Positions 52,006 through 60,537 of a stretch of 64,000 nucleotides of DNA are shown piece by piece. The DNA is taken from NCBI RefSeq assembly GCF_900102215.1, contig NZ_FNBG01000002.1, positions 267,953 to 331,952 of the forward strand, given 5' to 3'. Numbering within the stretch: the first letter of the stretch is position 1; every line of letters starts with the position of its first letter. The stretch is from Fontibacillus panacisegetis (lineage in GTDB: Bacteria > Bacillota > Bacilli > Paenibacillales > Paenibacillaceae). The notes below the pieces were generated by a model. The model made no database searches and was not told the origin of the DNA. It saw nothing but the letters and a program-made list of their open reading frames with translations. The position numbers and the translations under genes are program-made.

Positions 52006-52347
52006 ATGGGAACGCTGGGTGATCGTATTAAAACCCTTAGGGAGCAGAAGAATTTAAATCAAAAGGATTTAGCTGCAATGGCAAGTCTCACGGTTGTACA
52101 GCTGTCGAGATATGAGACCAATGACCGTAAGCCAGACCCTGAATCCCTGAGACGGATTGTAGATGCTCTGGATACGAATGGAGATTATTTGCTTGGTCGT
52201 ACACTGGATTCTTCACCACTGGATAAAGCGACTAATCTATCTTTTTACGGTGGGCCTGAATCTTATACAGACGATGAGATTGCTATGATGGAAGCCGCCC
52301 TCAAAGCATATCGAGAGCAGAAGAAAAAACTGCTGGACGAGGGATAA
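52006..52347 (+). CDS. Xre-family repressor
   Basis: 113 residues. N-terminal helix-turn-helix (GDRIKTLREQKNLNQKDLAA, VVQLSRYETNDRKPDPESLR) and a short acidic/helical C-terminus. It resembles the PBSX/ICE-type repressors that are cleaved by ImmA proteases rather than by RecA-driven self-cleavage. A GAGGAG site precedes the ATG. The partner protease gene follows after a hairpin. Confidence 0.88.
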   Translation: MGTLGDRIKTLREQKNLNQKDLAAMASLTVVQLSRYETNDRKPDPESLRRIVDALDTNGDYLLGRTLDSSPLDKATNLSFYGGPESYTDDEIAMMEAALKAYREQKKKLLDEG

Positions 52348-52391
52348 ATAAAAAAAGGATTTGAACTCTATATGGCGAATCATTATTATTA

Positions 52392-52416
52392 AGCCCTTTG
52401 CTAAGGGCTCTTATTT
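52392..52416 (+). terminator. Hairpin between xre and immA
   Basis: AGCCCTT-TGCT-AAGGGCT followed by CTTATTTT. It may act as a partial terminator that keeps protease levels below repressor levels. Confidence 0.6.
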
Positions 52417-52460
52417 TCAGTACATAATCGAACATATATTCTCTTTTTTGGGGTGAAATT

Positions 52461-53072
52461 ATGTTAGTTTCTTATTATAAGGAGACTCCGCTTGAGCAAT
52501 GGATTACTACAAAATACTTGGATCACGGGATTATTGATCCCCATCATAACGATATTGAGCGTATTGCGGACTCTTTTGGAGTGGATCTGCTGTATGAACG
52601 CTGTCCTTCTTTCTCTGACAATGAAGACCGAGTCATTTTTTTGAATAAGGATGCTGATGAGCTGACCGCCAGGATTATCTTTTTTCATGAATTATGTCAT
52701 GTGCTTCGGCATGCAGGAGATCAAAGATTTATGTCCCAGCAGTTCAAGCGTGCCCAGGAGCAGGAAGCCGACCAATTTGTACTATACGCCGCAATTCCTT
52801 TTTTTATGTTCGCCAAGCTTCCGGTTCCCGACCATAGGCATGAGGCAATCAGTTACCTGTCAGACATATTTCGTGTTCCACTCGATTTAGCAGAGCAGCG
52901 ATTGGATCAAATACAGCGTCGCATGCTGCATGGCAGTCTTGTGGCGGCCGCTAGGGAAGCGGACCGTCAGAAACGCAATCAGGAGACAGGATGGTCGAGC
53001 GAAACAAAACGAATTTTAGATCAACTGGATCGACAATTAGGTAAAAAAGAAAGGCATGTAACATGCGAATAG
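52461..53072 (+). CDS. ImmA/IrrE-family metallopeptidase
   Basis: 203 residues with the zinc motif H76-E77-L-C-H80 (IIFFHELCHVLRHAG) and the third ligand region EQEADQFVLYAA. ImmA-type enzymes cut Xre-type repressors on a damage or signal cue and start induction of the element. A polar, charged C-terminal tail (AAREADRQKRNQETGWSSET) follows the domain. It overlaps the next gene by 10 bp, suggesting the two act together. Confidence 0.9.
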   Translation: MLVSYYKETPLEQWITTKYLDHGIIDPHHNDIERIADSFGVDLLYERCPSFSDNEDRVIFLNKDADELTARIIFFHELCHVLRHAGDQRFMSQQFKRAQEQEADQFVLYAAIPFFMFAKLPVPDHRHEAISYLSDIFRVPLDLAEQRLDQIQRRMLHGSLVAAAREADRQKRNQETGWSSETKRILDQLDRQLGKKERHVTCE

Positions 53073-53398
53073 CCGCTTTTTGTGATTTTTATAGTGATGC
53101 GTTTCGACCCTTAAAACTTATTATTCTAGCTAGCTCCAATGAGCTTGACTGGTCACAGACCTTATATGTGCCTATTGCATCGCCGTTCGAGCCGTTTGAG
53201 ACAGAGGATTTTGGAGACCTGCTTGCCGTCTCAGTGCTGATGGAAGATCTCATTCGATCCACTGATGCCAACGTAATGGGAATTAATCTACCCCAAATTG
53301 CTCAACGACATGGAACTGAAGCAGGTTTGCTGATCATTGAAATGGACGATGTCGAGGAGGTTCTTGGTTTAGAGCGAGGAATTTTTCGCAGGATCTAA
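53063..53398 (+). CDS. Unknown protein coupled to immA
   Basis: 111 residues, not recognised. It is a compact, acidic protein (MRIAAFCDFYSDAFRPLKLI ... GTEAGLLIIEMDDVEEVLGL) with no signal peptide or membrane segment. The start overlaps the immA stop by 10 bp, so it is translated with the protease. It may modulate ImmA or sense the inducing signal; this is inferred from coupling only. The element ends right after it, at the truncated traB. Confidence 0.65.
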   Translation: MRIAAFCDFYSDAFRPLKLIILASSNELDWSQTLYVPIASPFEPFETEDFGDLLAVSVLMEDLIRSTDANVMGINLPQIAQRHGTEAGLLIIEMDDVEEVLGLERGIFRRI

Positions 53399-53424
53399 TT
53401 GTTGTAAGGATCGATTCACATTGG

Positions 53425-54132
53425 GTAGAAGCTAATCTACTATCAGGTGATCAAGAGACTATGGCCTATTTTCAACAATTACAAATATATAATGATGGAA
53501 CTACCCTGAAAGACCATGTCTCCAAAGAAACGTATAAAAAATTGCAGAAGATCACGACCAAGCTGAATCTGCCAGCAAATACTTTTGACACGATTAAGCC
53601 TTGGGCGATCACTACTAGCTTATCTCTATTATCATTTTTGAAGTCTCCGGACGAGCTAAGCCAAGCTTCTACGCTTGGAGTGGATATGTACCTCATTACA
53701 AGTGCAATTTTATCCGGTAAGCCGGTTCATGAACTGGAAGGTATGAAGTTTCAGGGAGACCTCCTCAGCAATGTAGCTCCTGAACAACAGGAGAAAGAGC
53801 TTAACCAAATCCTAGATGCTCTATTAGATGAATCCTCCGATGATATAAACCTGCCTGAAGAATTTAGGAAAGCTCAGTTGCAATGGGCAAAAGGGGATTT
53901 GAATGCATTCAGCAAATCATTCCTGATTAGCGATTCTGTCAGCGATAACCCTGAGAGCCAACGTTTATTGGGAGATCGTGACAAGAACATGGCGAATAAA
54001 TTAGCTGATCTGCTCGAGGCTGAAGGCAAGTCAACTCACTTTGTAGTTATCGGGGCCGCTCATTTTGTTACTAAAGATATGGTGCTCGACCAACTGAAGA
54101 AAAAAGGCTATACGGTTGAATTTATAAAATAA
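53425..54132 (+). pseudogene. 5'-truncated TraB/GumN-family gene
   Basis: The frame is open from upstream and encodes VEANLLSGDQETMAYFQQLQ, then YNDGTTLKDHVSKETYKKLQ and a C-terminal ATHFVVIGAAHFVTKDMV-like end, all typical of Paenibacillus TraB-family lipoproteins. The signal peptide and first conserved block (usually ending in a GSIH-like motif, ~80-100 residues) are absent. Homology appears to start near 53425, right after the end of the phage-type module. An ATG at 53461 has no ribosome site. Probably broken by insertion or deletion. Confidence 0.7.
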
Positions 54133-54143
54133 CGCGCATAAAA

Positions 54144-54189
54144 AAGGGCTGCCTTGAAGTAGTTTTACTAATAGAGGCAGCCTTTGTTT
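54144..54189 (+). terminator. Terminator after the traB remnant
   Basis: GGCTGCCT (54147-54154) pairs with AGGCAGCC (54175-54182) and is followed by TTTGTTT. On the minus strand the A-run before it also gives T after the stem, so it can serve the convergent M20 gene. Confidence 0.7.
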
Positions 54190-54204
54190 AGTTGCATCAT
54201 TATG

Positions 54205-55368
54205 TTAAGAGGATAACTGACTAAGCGCACGTTTCGCTAAATTAGCGAAGAAGTTAATGCTAACTGGCAGCGCTTCTTCATCCAATGTGAATGCTGGGTG
54301 ATGCCATTCCTGAGTACCCGAGGTCCCCATGAACACAAATAGACCAGGAGTTGTCTGTTGATACACCGCGAAGTCTTCGCCAGCGGAAGAAAGGATTGGA
54401 ACAATAGACTCATATCCCAGCTCTATCGCTGTAACGTCAGCGAGCTCTGCCAAAATGACATCATTGGCGATTGGAGGCGGACCCTCAATCCACCTTACGG
54501 AAGCAGTCGCACCAAATACAGCAGCTACACCTTCAACAACATGAACAAAACGCTCCATAACACACAACCGTACTTCGTTATCAAAGGTACGTATCGTTCC
54601 TTCCATGAATGCTTGCTTAGGAATGACATTCCAGACATTTCCGCTATGAATTTGAGTAACACTTATTACAGCGCTTTGTAGAGGGCTAACGTTGCGGCTA
54701 ACAATAGATTGAAGCGCAGTAACGATATGCGAAGCCGTGACAATCGGATCTATGCCAGCATCAGGAACAGCCGCATGCGAACCCTTCCCTTCTATCTCTA
54801 TCACGAAGCCATCGGCAGCAGCCATTAGAGGTCCCGATTTAATTCCAATCGTACCCACTGGCAGATCCGGTTTGTTATGCATACCGAACACAGCCTTCAC
54901 ACCTTCAAGCGCCCCGCTCTTTACTACCTGTTTGGCTCCTGTCGCATTTTCCTCTGCAGGTTGGAACAACAGACGAACCGTCCCTTGCAGCTCATGCTCC
55001 CATTCTTTGAGCAGCAGTGCTGTACCTATTAGAGCAGCAGTATGAAAATCATGTCCGCACGCATGCATTTTACCAGCGATTTGTGATTCAAACGGCAACC
55101 CCGTCTCTTCGTGAATGGGAAGTGCGTCGATATCAGCACGCAGTGCGATGATTGGTCCACCATTTATTCCGCCTATTTCGGCAACAACCCCGGTCTTGAG
55201 GTGATAATCCGCGATGCGTATTCCCGCCTCTTCTAACAAATTTTTAATGTACTCTGTAGTCGCAAATTCTTCATTTGACAGCTCGGGATGACGATGAAGA
55301 TGTCGACGAACCTCTGTAATTTTCGCAGTAATAGACTCTATTAACTTGCTTTCCATTCCACTCTTCAT
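54205..55368 (-). CDS. M20-family amidohydrolase (amino acid deacylase type)
   Basis: 387 residues; GGAGG before the ATG. Metal-binding and catalytic motifs are visible: HACGHDFHTAAL (C104, H106), FQPAEE (E139/E140), GMHNKPDLPVGTIG and a late HHPAF. The cysteine ligand marks the hippurate hydrolase / N-acetyl-amino-acid deacetylase branch. The lid domain begins near GKGSHAAVPDAGIDPIV. Cytosolic, monocistronic. Exact acyl substrate unknown. Confidence 0.88.
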   Translation of the reverse strand: MKSGMESKLIESITAKITEVRRHLHRHPELSNEEFATTEYIKNLLEEAGIRIADYHLKTGVVAEIGGINGGPIIALRADIDALPIHEETGLPFESQIAGKMHACGHDFHTAALIGTALLLKEWEHELQGTVRLLFQPAEENATGAKQVVKSGALEGVKAVFGMHNKPDLPVGTIGIKSGPLMAAADGFVIEIEGKGSHAAVPDAGIDPIVTASHIVTALQSIVSRNVSPLQSAVISVTQIHSGNVWNVIPKQAFMEGTIRTFDNEVRLCVMERFVHVVEGVAAVFGATASVRWIEGPPPIANDVILAELADVTAIELGYESIVPILSSAGEDFAVYQQTTPGLFVFMGTSGTQEWHHPAFTLDEEALPVSINFFANLAKRALSQLSS

Positions 55369-55505
55369 CTATGTAATCCTCCTCGATCGTAACATCTGCC
55401 TTAAATTTTATACCTATGGTGCACGTTCAGCAAGCGTATGGAAATTTCAAAATAGCGATAGTAATCCCATTTATTCAACATACTTTTGAGTCATGATGCA
55501 GAATT

Positions 55506-55638
55506 CCTGCGAATGTGCAGGCTTTGTTTATGTAAAGTCTCTAAATACGCTGCATTACTGCGAATGTGCAGGCTTTTTCTAACATTCCTCTTCAATCTAG
55601 ACCATTCCGATAATATTCCTGCACATTCGCAGGCTTTT
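55506..55638. repeat. Three copies of a short hairpin repeat
   Basis: CCTGCGAATGTGCAGGCTTT at 55506-55525, the same (minus the first C) at 55558-55577, and an inverted copy CCTGCACATTCGCAGG at 55618-55633. Each is itself a hairpin (CCTGC / GCAGG). They fill an otherwise gene-free 430-bp stretch upstream of the M20 gene. No array structure with equal spacers, so not CRISPR. Confidence 0.75.
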
Positions 55639-55757
55639 GCTCATTCTTTCATGTCTACTTTAAATAAAACTGTATTTTGCATGCTTTTCCTGATTTTGTG
55701 CCGATCCACTGCTAAAGACACTCTGCACTCCATCGAAAGTTATGCTTTCTGATATTT

Positions 55758-55788
55758 TTAAAAAAACTCCGGTTGCCCGGAGCTTTTT
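55758..55788. terminator. Bidirectional terminator downstream of the transglutaminase gene
   Basis: CTCCGG-TTGC-CCGGAG (55767-55782) is flanked by A7 on the left and CTTTTT on the right, so it works on both strands. It ends the leftward ATP-grasp operon. Confidence 0.9.
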
Positions 55789-55797
55789 ATCGTTCAA

Positions 55798-56655
55798 TTA
55801 CAGCTTCTTGACATCCACAGTAACCTGAAGCTGATGCGCTGCATTGCCAAAATAGACACCCTTTACAGGAACGATATCGTGATAGTCTCGCCCGTGTCCC
55901 AGCTTAACATACCGCCAATTCACCATTCCGTTATTGGTCGGGTCAAAGCCGATCCATCCAATTCCCGGGATGTGCGCTTCTACCCATGCATGAGACGCTT
56001 GTTCAAAGTCGGCTGTCGGTGACTGTAAATCACCTACGAAATGGTAGCCGCTCACATACCTGGCCGGAATTCCTCTGGCGCGACATACAGCGATCATCAA
56101 ATGAGCAAAATCCTGGCAGACTCCTTCTCCTATCCCCAAAAATTCAAGCACAGTTGTATTCACCTGCGTGGAATTAGGACTATACCTAAAATCCTTGCGA
56201 ATACGGTCAGACAGCTCGATCACCCATTCCAGCATCCCTTTCTCCTCCGGTTCAATGCTGTTCATATAATCTACGACAGCGTGATCCGCAAGTGTATACG
56301 GAGTGTTCAGCAGAAATTCCATGTAGCGATTCTGAAAGGACTCATCATCCAGCATCATTTGTTCACTTTCGGAGTCCAGCCTTTCACGCAGCCAGCTCTC
56401 CTGATCCCTCGTAACAACTGTTGAACGAGTCCTGATAACCAGCTCCCGATGCTCCTGATTTACCGTGAAAGCATGCACGCGATTTCCGAAATAGTCTTCG
56501 TAAGTATACAGCGCGGCGTTTGGCTCAATAGCAATACTTTGGTGATAACAGGCTTGACGATAATTGGTGCGAGGAGTAAGCCTGATCTCATTGACACTGT
56601 CCGTCACCGGACCCTCGTACGTATACCTTGTTGTGTGCATAATTTCCAGCTTCAA
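55798..56655 (-). CDS. Transglutaminase-like cysteine peptidase
   Basis: 285 residues from a TTG that overlaps the previous stop (TTGA) with GGGAGG upstream. N-terminal beta domain (MHTTRYTYEGPVTDSVNEIR) and a transglutaminase core with C180 (GEGVCQDFAHL), H222 (QASHAWVEAH) and D238 (GFDPTNN). No signal peptide. It is the third member of a widely conserved ATP-grasp / alpha-E / transglutaminase unit thought to make or cut a peptide-type bond; the substrate is unknown. Confidence 0.9.
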   Translation of the reverse strand: MKLEIMHTTRYTYEGPVTDSVNEIRLTPRTNYRQACYHQSIAIEPNAALYTYEDYFGNRVHAFTVNQEHRELVIRTRSTVVTRDQESWLRERLDSESEQMMLDDESFQNRYMEFLLNTPYTLADHAVVDYMNSIEPEEKGMLEWVIELSDRIRKDFRYSPNSTQVNTTVLEFLGIGEGVCQDFAHLMIAVCRARGIPARYVSGYHFVGDLQSPTADFEQASHAWVEAHIPGIGWIGFDPTNNGMVNWRYVKLGHGRDYHDIVPVKGVYFGNAAHQLQVTVDVKKL

Positions 56656-57617
56656 GCGATGACCTCCCGTTCCTCCTGAAAAAATAGAGAGCTGATCGTC
56701 ACTCCAATTTGCTCAGTAGAACGGCTCAGTCCTCGAAGGGCATCACCAAGGCGATCCGGCGCTAAATCACTGTCATCCAGCATTTCAAGATCTGAGCTCA
56801 TTTTTCCGGCAAGCTTGAGCGGCTTATTCAACCGTGTATCTTTAATGCGGGAGCTGTTACCCCGCTGAATAGCTTCCAGCCGCTCCTTCAGCATACGAAC
56901 GGAAAAATGAATCGAGCGAGGAAAATATCCGTCGGTAATCATAAAAGCCGCTACTGCTTCAGGATCGACATTATCACTATTTTGACGGCGAAATCCTTCA
57001 TATCCGCCTGCTACTTGCAATACCGACTGAAGTCTCAAAGAGAAATGTTCAGCTACGTGGCTGACGGAACGATCATCGCAAATGGCTGTCAGCAAACGAA
57101 GTGTGTTCTCACATCGTTCCAGGTAACGACCGCATTCCGACCATTGATAATACTCATCGCGATACAAAATGGACTGACTCATTCCCTGATAAGTAGATAG
57201 TGACTCCTTGATCCTGCGAAAAAATAGATGTGGCGATTGCTGCAGCATTTGCTCGACGGTGGAATCCTTCAGCCACAGAAAGAAACCATTCATAACTTCC
57301 CATAGCTCAGATGGAATTTTCTCCCGAATATTTCTCAAATTCGTTCTTGCTTGAGAGATACAAGAAAACAACGAATTCGGCTGTTCCCTGTCAAAAATCA
57401 CGTGATTCAAAGCCGCTATCTCTTCATATTCGCCATACTTTAGTTCATATGCCTCCGGATTCCCAACCGCGTTGACTAAGCGATGCCATACGCTACACTC
57501 ATCGTCCTCTTCGTTCTCCCGTAAATGATACAAGACATCAATCAATCGGACATGATTCTCTGCGCGCTCGGTATATCGTCCGATCCATAAAAGTGCTTCA
57601 GCGGTCCGGTTCAACAT
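56652..57617 (-). CDS. Alpha-E domain protein (DUF403)
   Basis: 321 residues, entirely helical, N-terminus MLNRTAEALLWIGRYTERAE as in alpha-E proteins, with WHRLVNAVGNPEAY and FVRMLKERL-like VRMLKERLEAIQRG further on. Found in operons between the circularly permuted ATP-grasp and transglutaminase genes across bacteria. GGAGG seven bases before the ATG. A scaffold or substrate-binding role is inferred for the family. Confidence 0.92.
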   Translation of the reverse strand: MLNRTAEALLWIGRYTERAENHVRLIDVLYHLRENEEDDECSVWHRLVNAVGNPEAYELKYGEYEEIAALNHVIFDREQPNSLFSCISQARTNLRNIREKIPSELWEVMNGFFLWLKDSTVEQMLQQSPHLFFRRIKESLSTYQGMSQSILYRDEYYQWSECGRYLERCENTLRLLTAICDDRSVSHVAEHFSLRLQSVLQVAGGYEGFRRQNSDNVDPEAVAAFMITDGYFPRSIHFSVRMLKERLEAIQRGNSSRIKDTRLNKPLKLAGKMSSDLEMLDDSDLAPDRLGDALRGLSRSTEQIGVTISSLFFQEEREVIA

Positions 57618-57647
57618 AGAGTCATCCTCCTTATCTCTTTAGTCCTG

Positions 57648-59108
57648 TTATTTAGTCAGCACCCAAGTGTCCTTGCATCCGCCCCCTTGCGAGGAATTCA
57701 CGACAAGCGAACCTTCCTGCATTGCTACACGCGTTAACCCTCCCGGAATAACATGTACATTGTCTCCATTGAGCACAAAGCCGCGCAGGTCGATATGACG
57801 AGGTTCCAGCTTACCATTTTGCAATACCGGAGAAGTCGATAGCTTAACCGTTGGTTGAGCGATATAGTTTCCAGGGCTCTGCAGTATTTTTTCACTAAAC
57901 AGGCTCCGTTCTTCTTCTGTAGCAGCAGGTCCGATCAGCATGCCATACCCGCCCGACATGGACGTTTCTTTTACAACCATTTCATCCAGCCGCTCCAATA
58001 CATATTCCCGTTCTTCTGGACGATCCAGCAAATAGGTCGGAACATTAGATAAAATCGGTTCCTCGTTCAAATAGTAACGAATCATCTGCGGAACATAGGA
58101 GTACATCGCCTTGTCGTCAGCTACCCCTGTTCCCGGTGCATTCGCAATCGCTATATGCCCCGCCCGATAAGCATTCATCAAGCCTGGACAGCCAAGCAGC
58201 GAATCCGGTCTAAAGGCTAACGGGTCCAAATATTCGTCGTCAATTCGCCGATAAAGCACATCTACCTTTTTATATCCATTCAAGGTTCGAATGTATATAT
58301 ATTGATCGCGACAAACAAGATCGCTGCCTTCTACTAATTCAATGCCCATCTGCTGGGCTAAAAAAGTGTGCTCGTAGTATGCCGAATTCATACATCCCGG
58401 CGTCATAAGAGCAATGACCGGCTTAGAGGCCCCTCCAGGCGCCAGACTGCGAAGCATCTTAAGAAAAGCTTCCAGACTTTGCTCCACTTCCTGTACTGGA
58501 TGGGAGAACATAAGCTCAGGATACAGCCTGCTCATCAAGGATCGATTTTTAAACAAATAGGAAAAGCCGGAGGGGGATCGCAAATTATCTTCCAACACCA
58601 AATACTGGCCTTGATCATTACGAATCAAGTCGATTCCGGAAGCAGTAATATATACATTGTTTGGAATGTCCAGATGCATCATTTCATAGCGAAAATATTT
58701 ATTCGTCATGACCAAACGTCGGGGGATGATGCCTTCTTTTACAATCTCTTGGCCATGATAAATATCGTACAGAAACAGATTCAATGCCTTGACGCGTTGA
58801 ATCATTCCCCGCTCAATGACCAGCCATTCCTTTTTAGGAATGATTCGAGGCAGCAGATCAAACGGAATGGTTCTTTCGAGAGAATCAGTTGACGATTCTC
58901 CGTAAACCGTAAATGTAATACCTTCTTCCATAATCATACGGTCGAATGCTTGCTGCCGATCAGCTAGCTGCTGATAAGGAGATTTCTGAAACTGACGAAA
59001 CACCTTACTATAATGTGGCCGTACCGTTCCGTTTTTTTCAAACATTTCATCATAGAACAAATGCGATTGATACGAATTCCAGCTTTTACTGCTGTCCGAA
59101 GGCTGCAT
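57648..59108 (-). CDS. Circularly permuted type 2 ATP-grasp protein
   Basis: 486 residues. The family blocks FDLLPRIIPKKEWLVIERGM, LVLEDNLRSPSGFSYLFKNR, LMTPGCMNSAYYEHTFLAQQ and VKETSMSGGYGMLIGPAA (nucleotide loop) are all present. These enzymes are predicted to ligate a carboxylate to an amine in a peptide-like product. It is first in the three-gene operon, with GGGAGG before the ATG, 30 bp ahead of the alpha-E gene. Confidence 0.92.
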   Translation of the reverse strand: MQPSDSSKSWNSYQSHLFYDEMFEKNGTVRPHYSKVFRQFQKSPYQQLADRQQAFDRMIMEEGITFTVYGESSTDSLERTIPFDLLPRIIPKKEWLVIERGMIQRVKALNLFLYDIYHGQEIVKEGIIPRRLVMTNKYFRYEMMHLDIPNNVYITASGIDLIRNDQGQYLVLEDNLRSPSGFSYLFKNRSLMSRLYPELMFSHPVQEVEQSLEAFLKMLRSLAPGGASKPVIALMTPGCMNSAYYEHTFLAQQMGIELVEGSDLVCRDQYIYIRTLNGYKKVDVLYRRIDDEYLDPLAFRPDSLLGCPGLMNAYRAGHIAIANAPGTGVADDKAMYSYVPQMIRYYLNEEPILSNVPTYLLDRPEEREYVLERLDEMVVKETSMSGGYGMLIGPAATEEERSLFSEKILQSPGNYIAQPTVKLSTSPVLQNGKLEPRHIDLRGFVLNGDNVHVIPGGLTRVAMQEGSLVVNSSQGGGCKDTWVLTK

Positions 59109-59418
59109 ATACCTCCCCCTCCCTTCCCTTTAAATGGAATTTTTCTTTCATCTTATTTCAAATCCAAGTTATATGTCAAGTTATTTAACATCAAACACTC
59201 AAATACACAAATATCATGTCATATTCATGTTATATAGTATCAATTATTTATTTTAATGGAATCAGATATAATAAGAATATACGTTTGGGCGGGAAGGTTT
59301 TGATAATAAAAAATGAAGACGAGGAGCGTATTGTTAAGAAGAATTGGAAAAGCATTTGGAATAAGATCGAGGTTTTCCATATATACACAACAAATCTGCC
59401 ACTATAATAAATATGTTG
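59109..59418. other. AT-rich intergenic stretch without a supported gene
   Basis: About 310 bp between the start of the ATP-grasp gene and the terminator at 59419. It must hold the leftward promoter of the ATP-grasp operon. A 63-codon plus-strand reading (59216-59407) lacks a well-spaced ribosome site and resembles nothing known. No RNA gene motif seen. Confidence 0.5.
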
Positions 59419-59449
59419 AAAAAACCAGCGATTATACGCTGGCTTTTTT
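59419..59449. terminator. Bidirectional terminator
   Basis: CCAGCG-ATTATA-CGCTGG (59425-59442) with A-run left and T-run (CTTTTTT) right. It ends the leftward radical SAM gene and any rightward transcript. Confidence 0.9.
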
Positions 59450-59468
59450 GTATTTTATGCTAACATGT

Positions 59469-60410
59469 TCATTTTGGAAATAAAGCGTCTCTGGCTGGGC
59501 AAGGCTCCTGATCAAGGAATTGCTGTAAAGCAGTCGGCATCTCCTTATATATATTGGCTAGCGACGTACCATCATATATATTGCCGATAATAACCGGGTG
59601 ACAAAGCTCTGAAATAAGAATATCGCCATTGCCATGCAAATGCAGCTGGGTTTTCCCTTCGATACAATGAGCGAAGTACACGTTCTCCTGCTCCTGAAAT
59701 CCAAGCTCCTCCATAAAACGATCCATGCAAGTGAAATATAACACCATATCTTCTTTTTTGTGGGCGATAAGATCATTTACTGCTTTCTTCAAGCTTTCCT
59801 GGGCAGCGATCGCGTTCCAACCACTATGATTCATAATGATGCTGTTCTGAATTTCGTGAGTTCGAACTCCCATTTCATAGACATGGTCATTAATTTCATT
59901 TAAGTGATGCTCCGTTTCTTTAAAAAGCAGCGTTTCCAGCACGGTATTTACACCTGAGTGAGCAAATATCGTAATATTCTCCCGAATTTTGTGATACACA
60001 CTCTGAGGAAGGTGATAATAGTTTGAAAAGCCCTCAGCCGTAACAAAATTAAAGGAAATATGAATGGTAGTTAAGCCCGCATTTACTAATCTGTCGATTC
60101 GCTTTTGACTTAATAAACTTCCATTGGAATTAAGCTGCGTCAAAATCCCTCGAGACGTACAATAGCTTACTACTTCAAGGCAATCATCATACTTTAACGT
60201 AACCTCTCCACCGGACAAGCGCACTCTTTTAAGTGATGGGAGCTGATCTAGAACTCTAATAATTTCTTTGGCATCAATACTATTTCCGTCATTTCTCTCA
60301 TATGCACAGCAATAATCACATCGAAAATTACAGCCAGAAGTAACCCCGACCTCCAGACCCTCAAGCTCATAAACCTGTGGCCTCACCAGCTCTAATGACT
60401 TATATTTCAT
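59469..60410 (-). CDS. Orphan radical SAM enzyme with SPASM/twitch-like C-terminus
   Basis: 313 residues. C27-x3-C31-x2-C34 (TSGCNFRCDYCCAYERND) binds the SAM 4Fe-4S cluster, and VRLSGGEVTLKYDD is the GGE motif. The C-terminal third has further cysteines (FTCMDRF, AHCIEGK, ELCHPVIIGNIYDG, EPCPARD) with the C...G.I...C...IGNI layout of auxiliary-cluster (SPASM/twitch) enzymes that often modify peptides. No precursor-peptide gene is recognised beside it. Neighbours are a GNAT and an MFS gene on the same strand. Confidence 0.85.
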   Translation of the reverse strand: MKYKSLELVRPQVYELEGLEVGVTSGCNFRCDYCCAYERNDGNSIDAKEIIRVLDQLPSLKRVRLSGGEVTLKYDDCLEVVSYCTSRGILTQLNSNGSLLSQKRIDRLVNAGLTTIHISFNFVTAEGFSNYYHLPQSVYHKIRENITIFAHSGVNTVLETLLFKETEHHLNEINDHVYEMGVRTHEIQNSIIMNHSGWNAIAAQESLKKAVNDLIAHKKEDMVLYFTCMDRFMEELGFQEQENVYFAHCIEGKTQLHLHGNGDILISELCHPVIIGNIYDGTSLANIYKEMPTALQQFLDQEPCPARDALFPK

Positions 60411-60537
60411 CCTTTTTCCCCTTTATCATTAACCTTGAATAAATATCCTTTAAGAAGCTATAACAATTCTGTCTCTGAGGTCAATGATCTTTGTTACGAA
60501 GTTTGAATAAAAGAGGGCCAAAATTCCAAGTGACATC

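Noticed and set aside
55506..55638. CRISPR array
   Set aside because: Three copies only, unequal spacing, one inverted, and no cas genes in the window.
59216..59407. 63-codon frame as a precursor peptide for the radical SAM enzyme
   Set aside because: No well-spaced ribosome site, opposite strand, separated by a bidirectional terminator, and no leader/core look.
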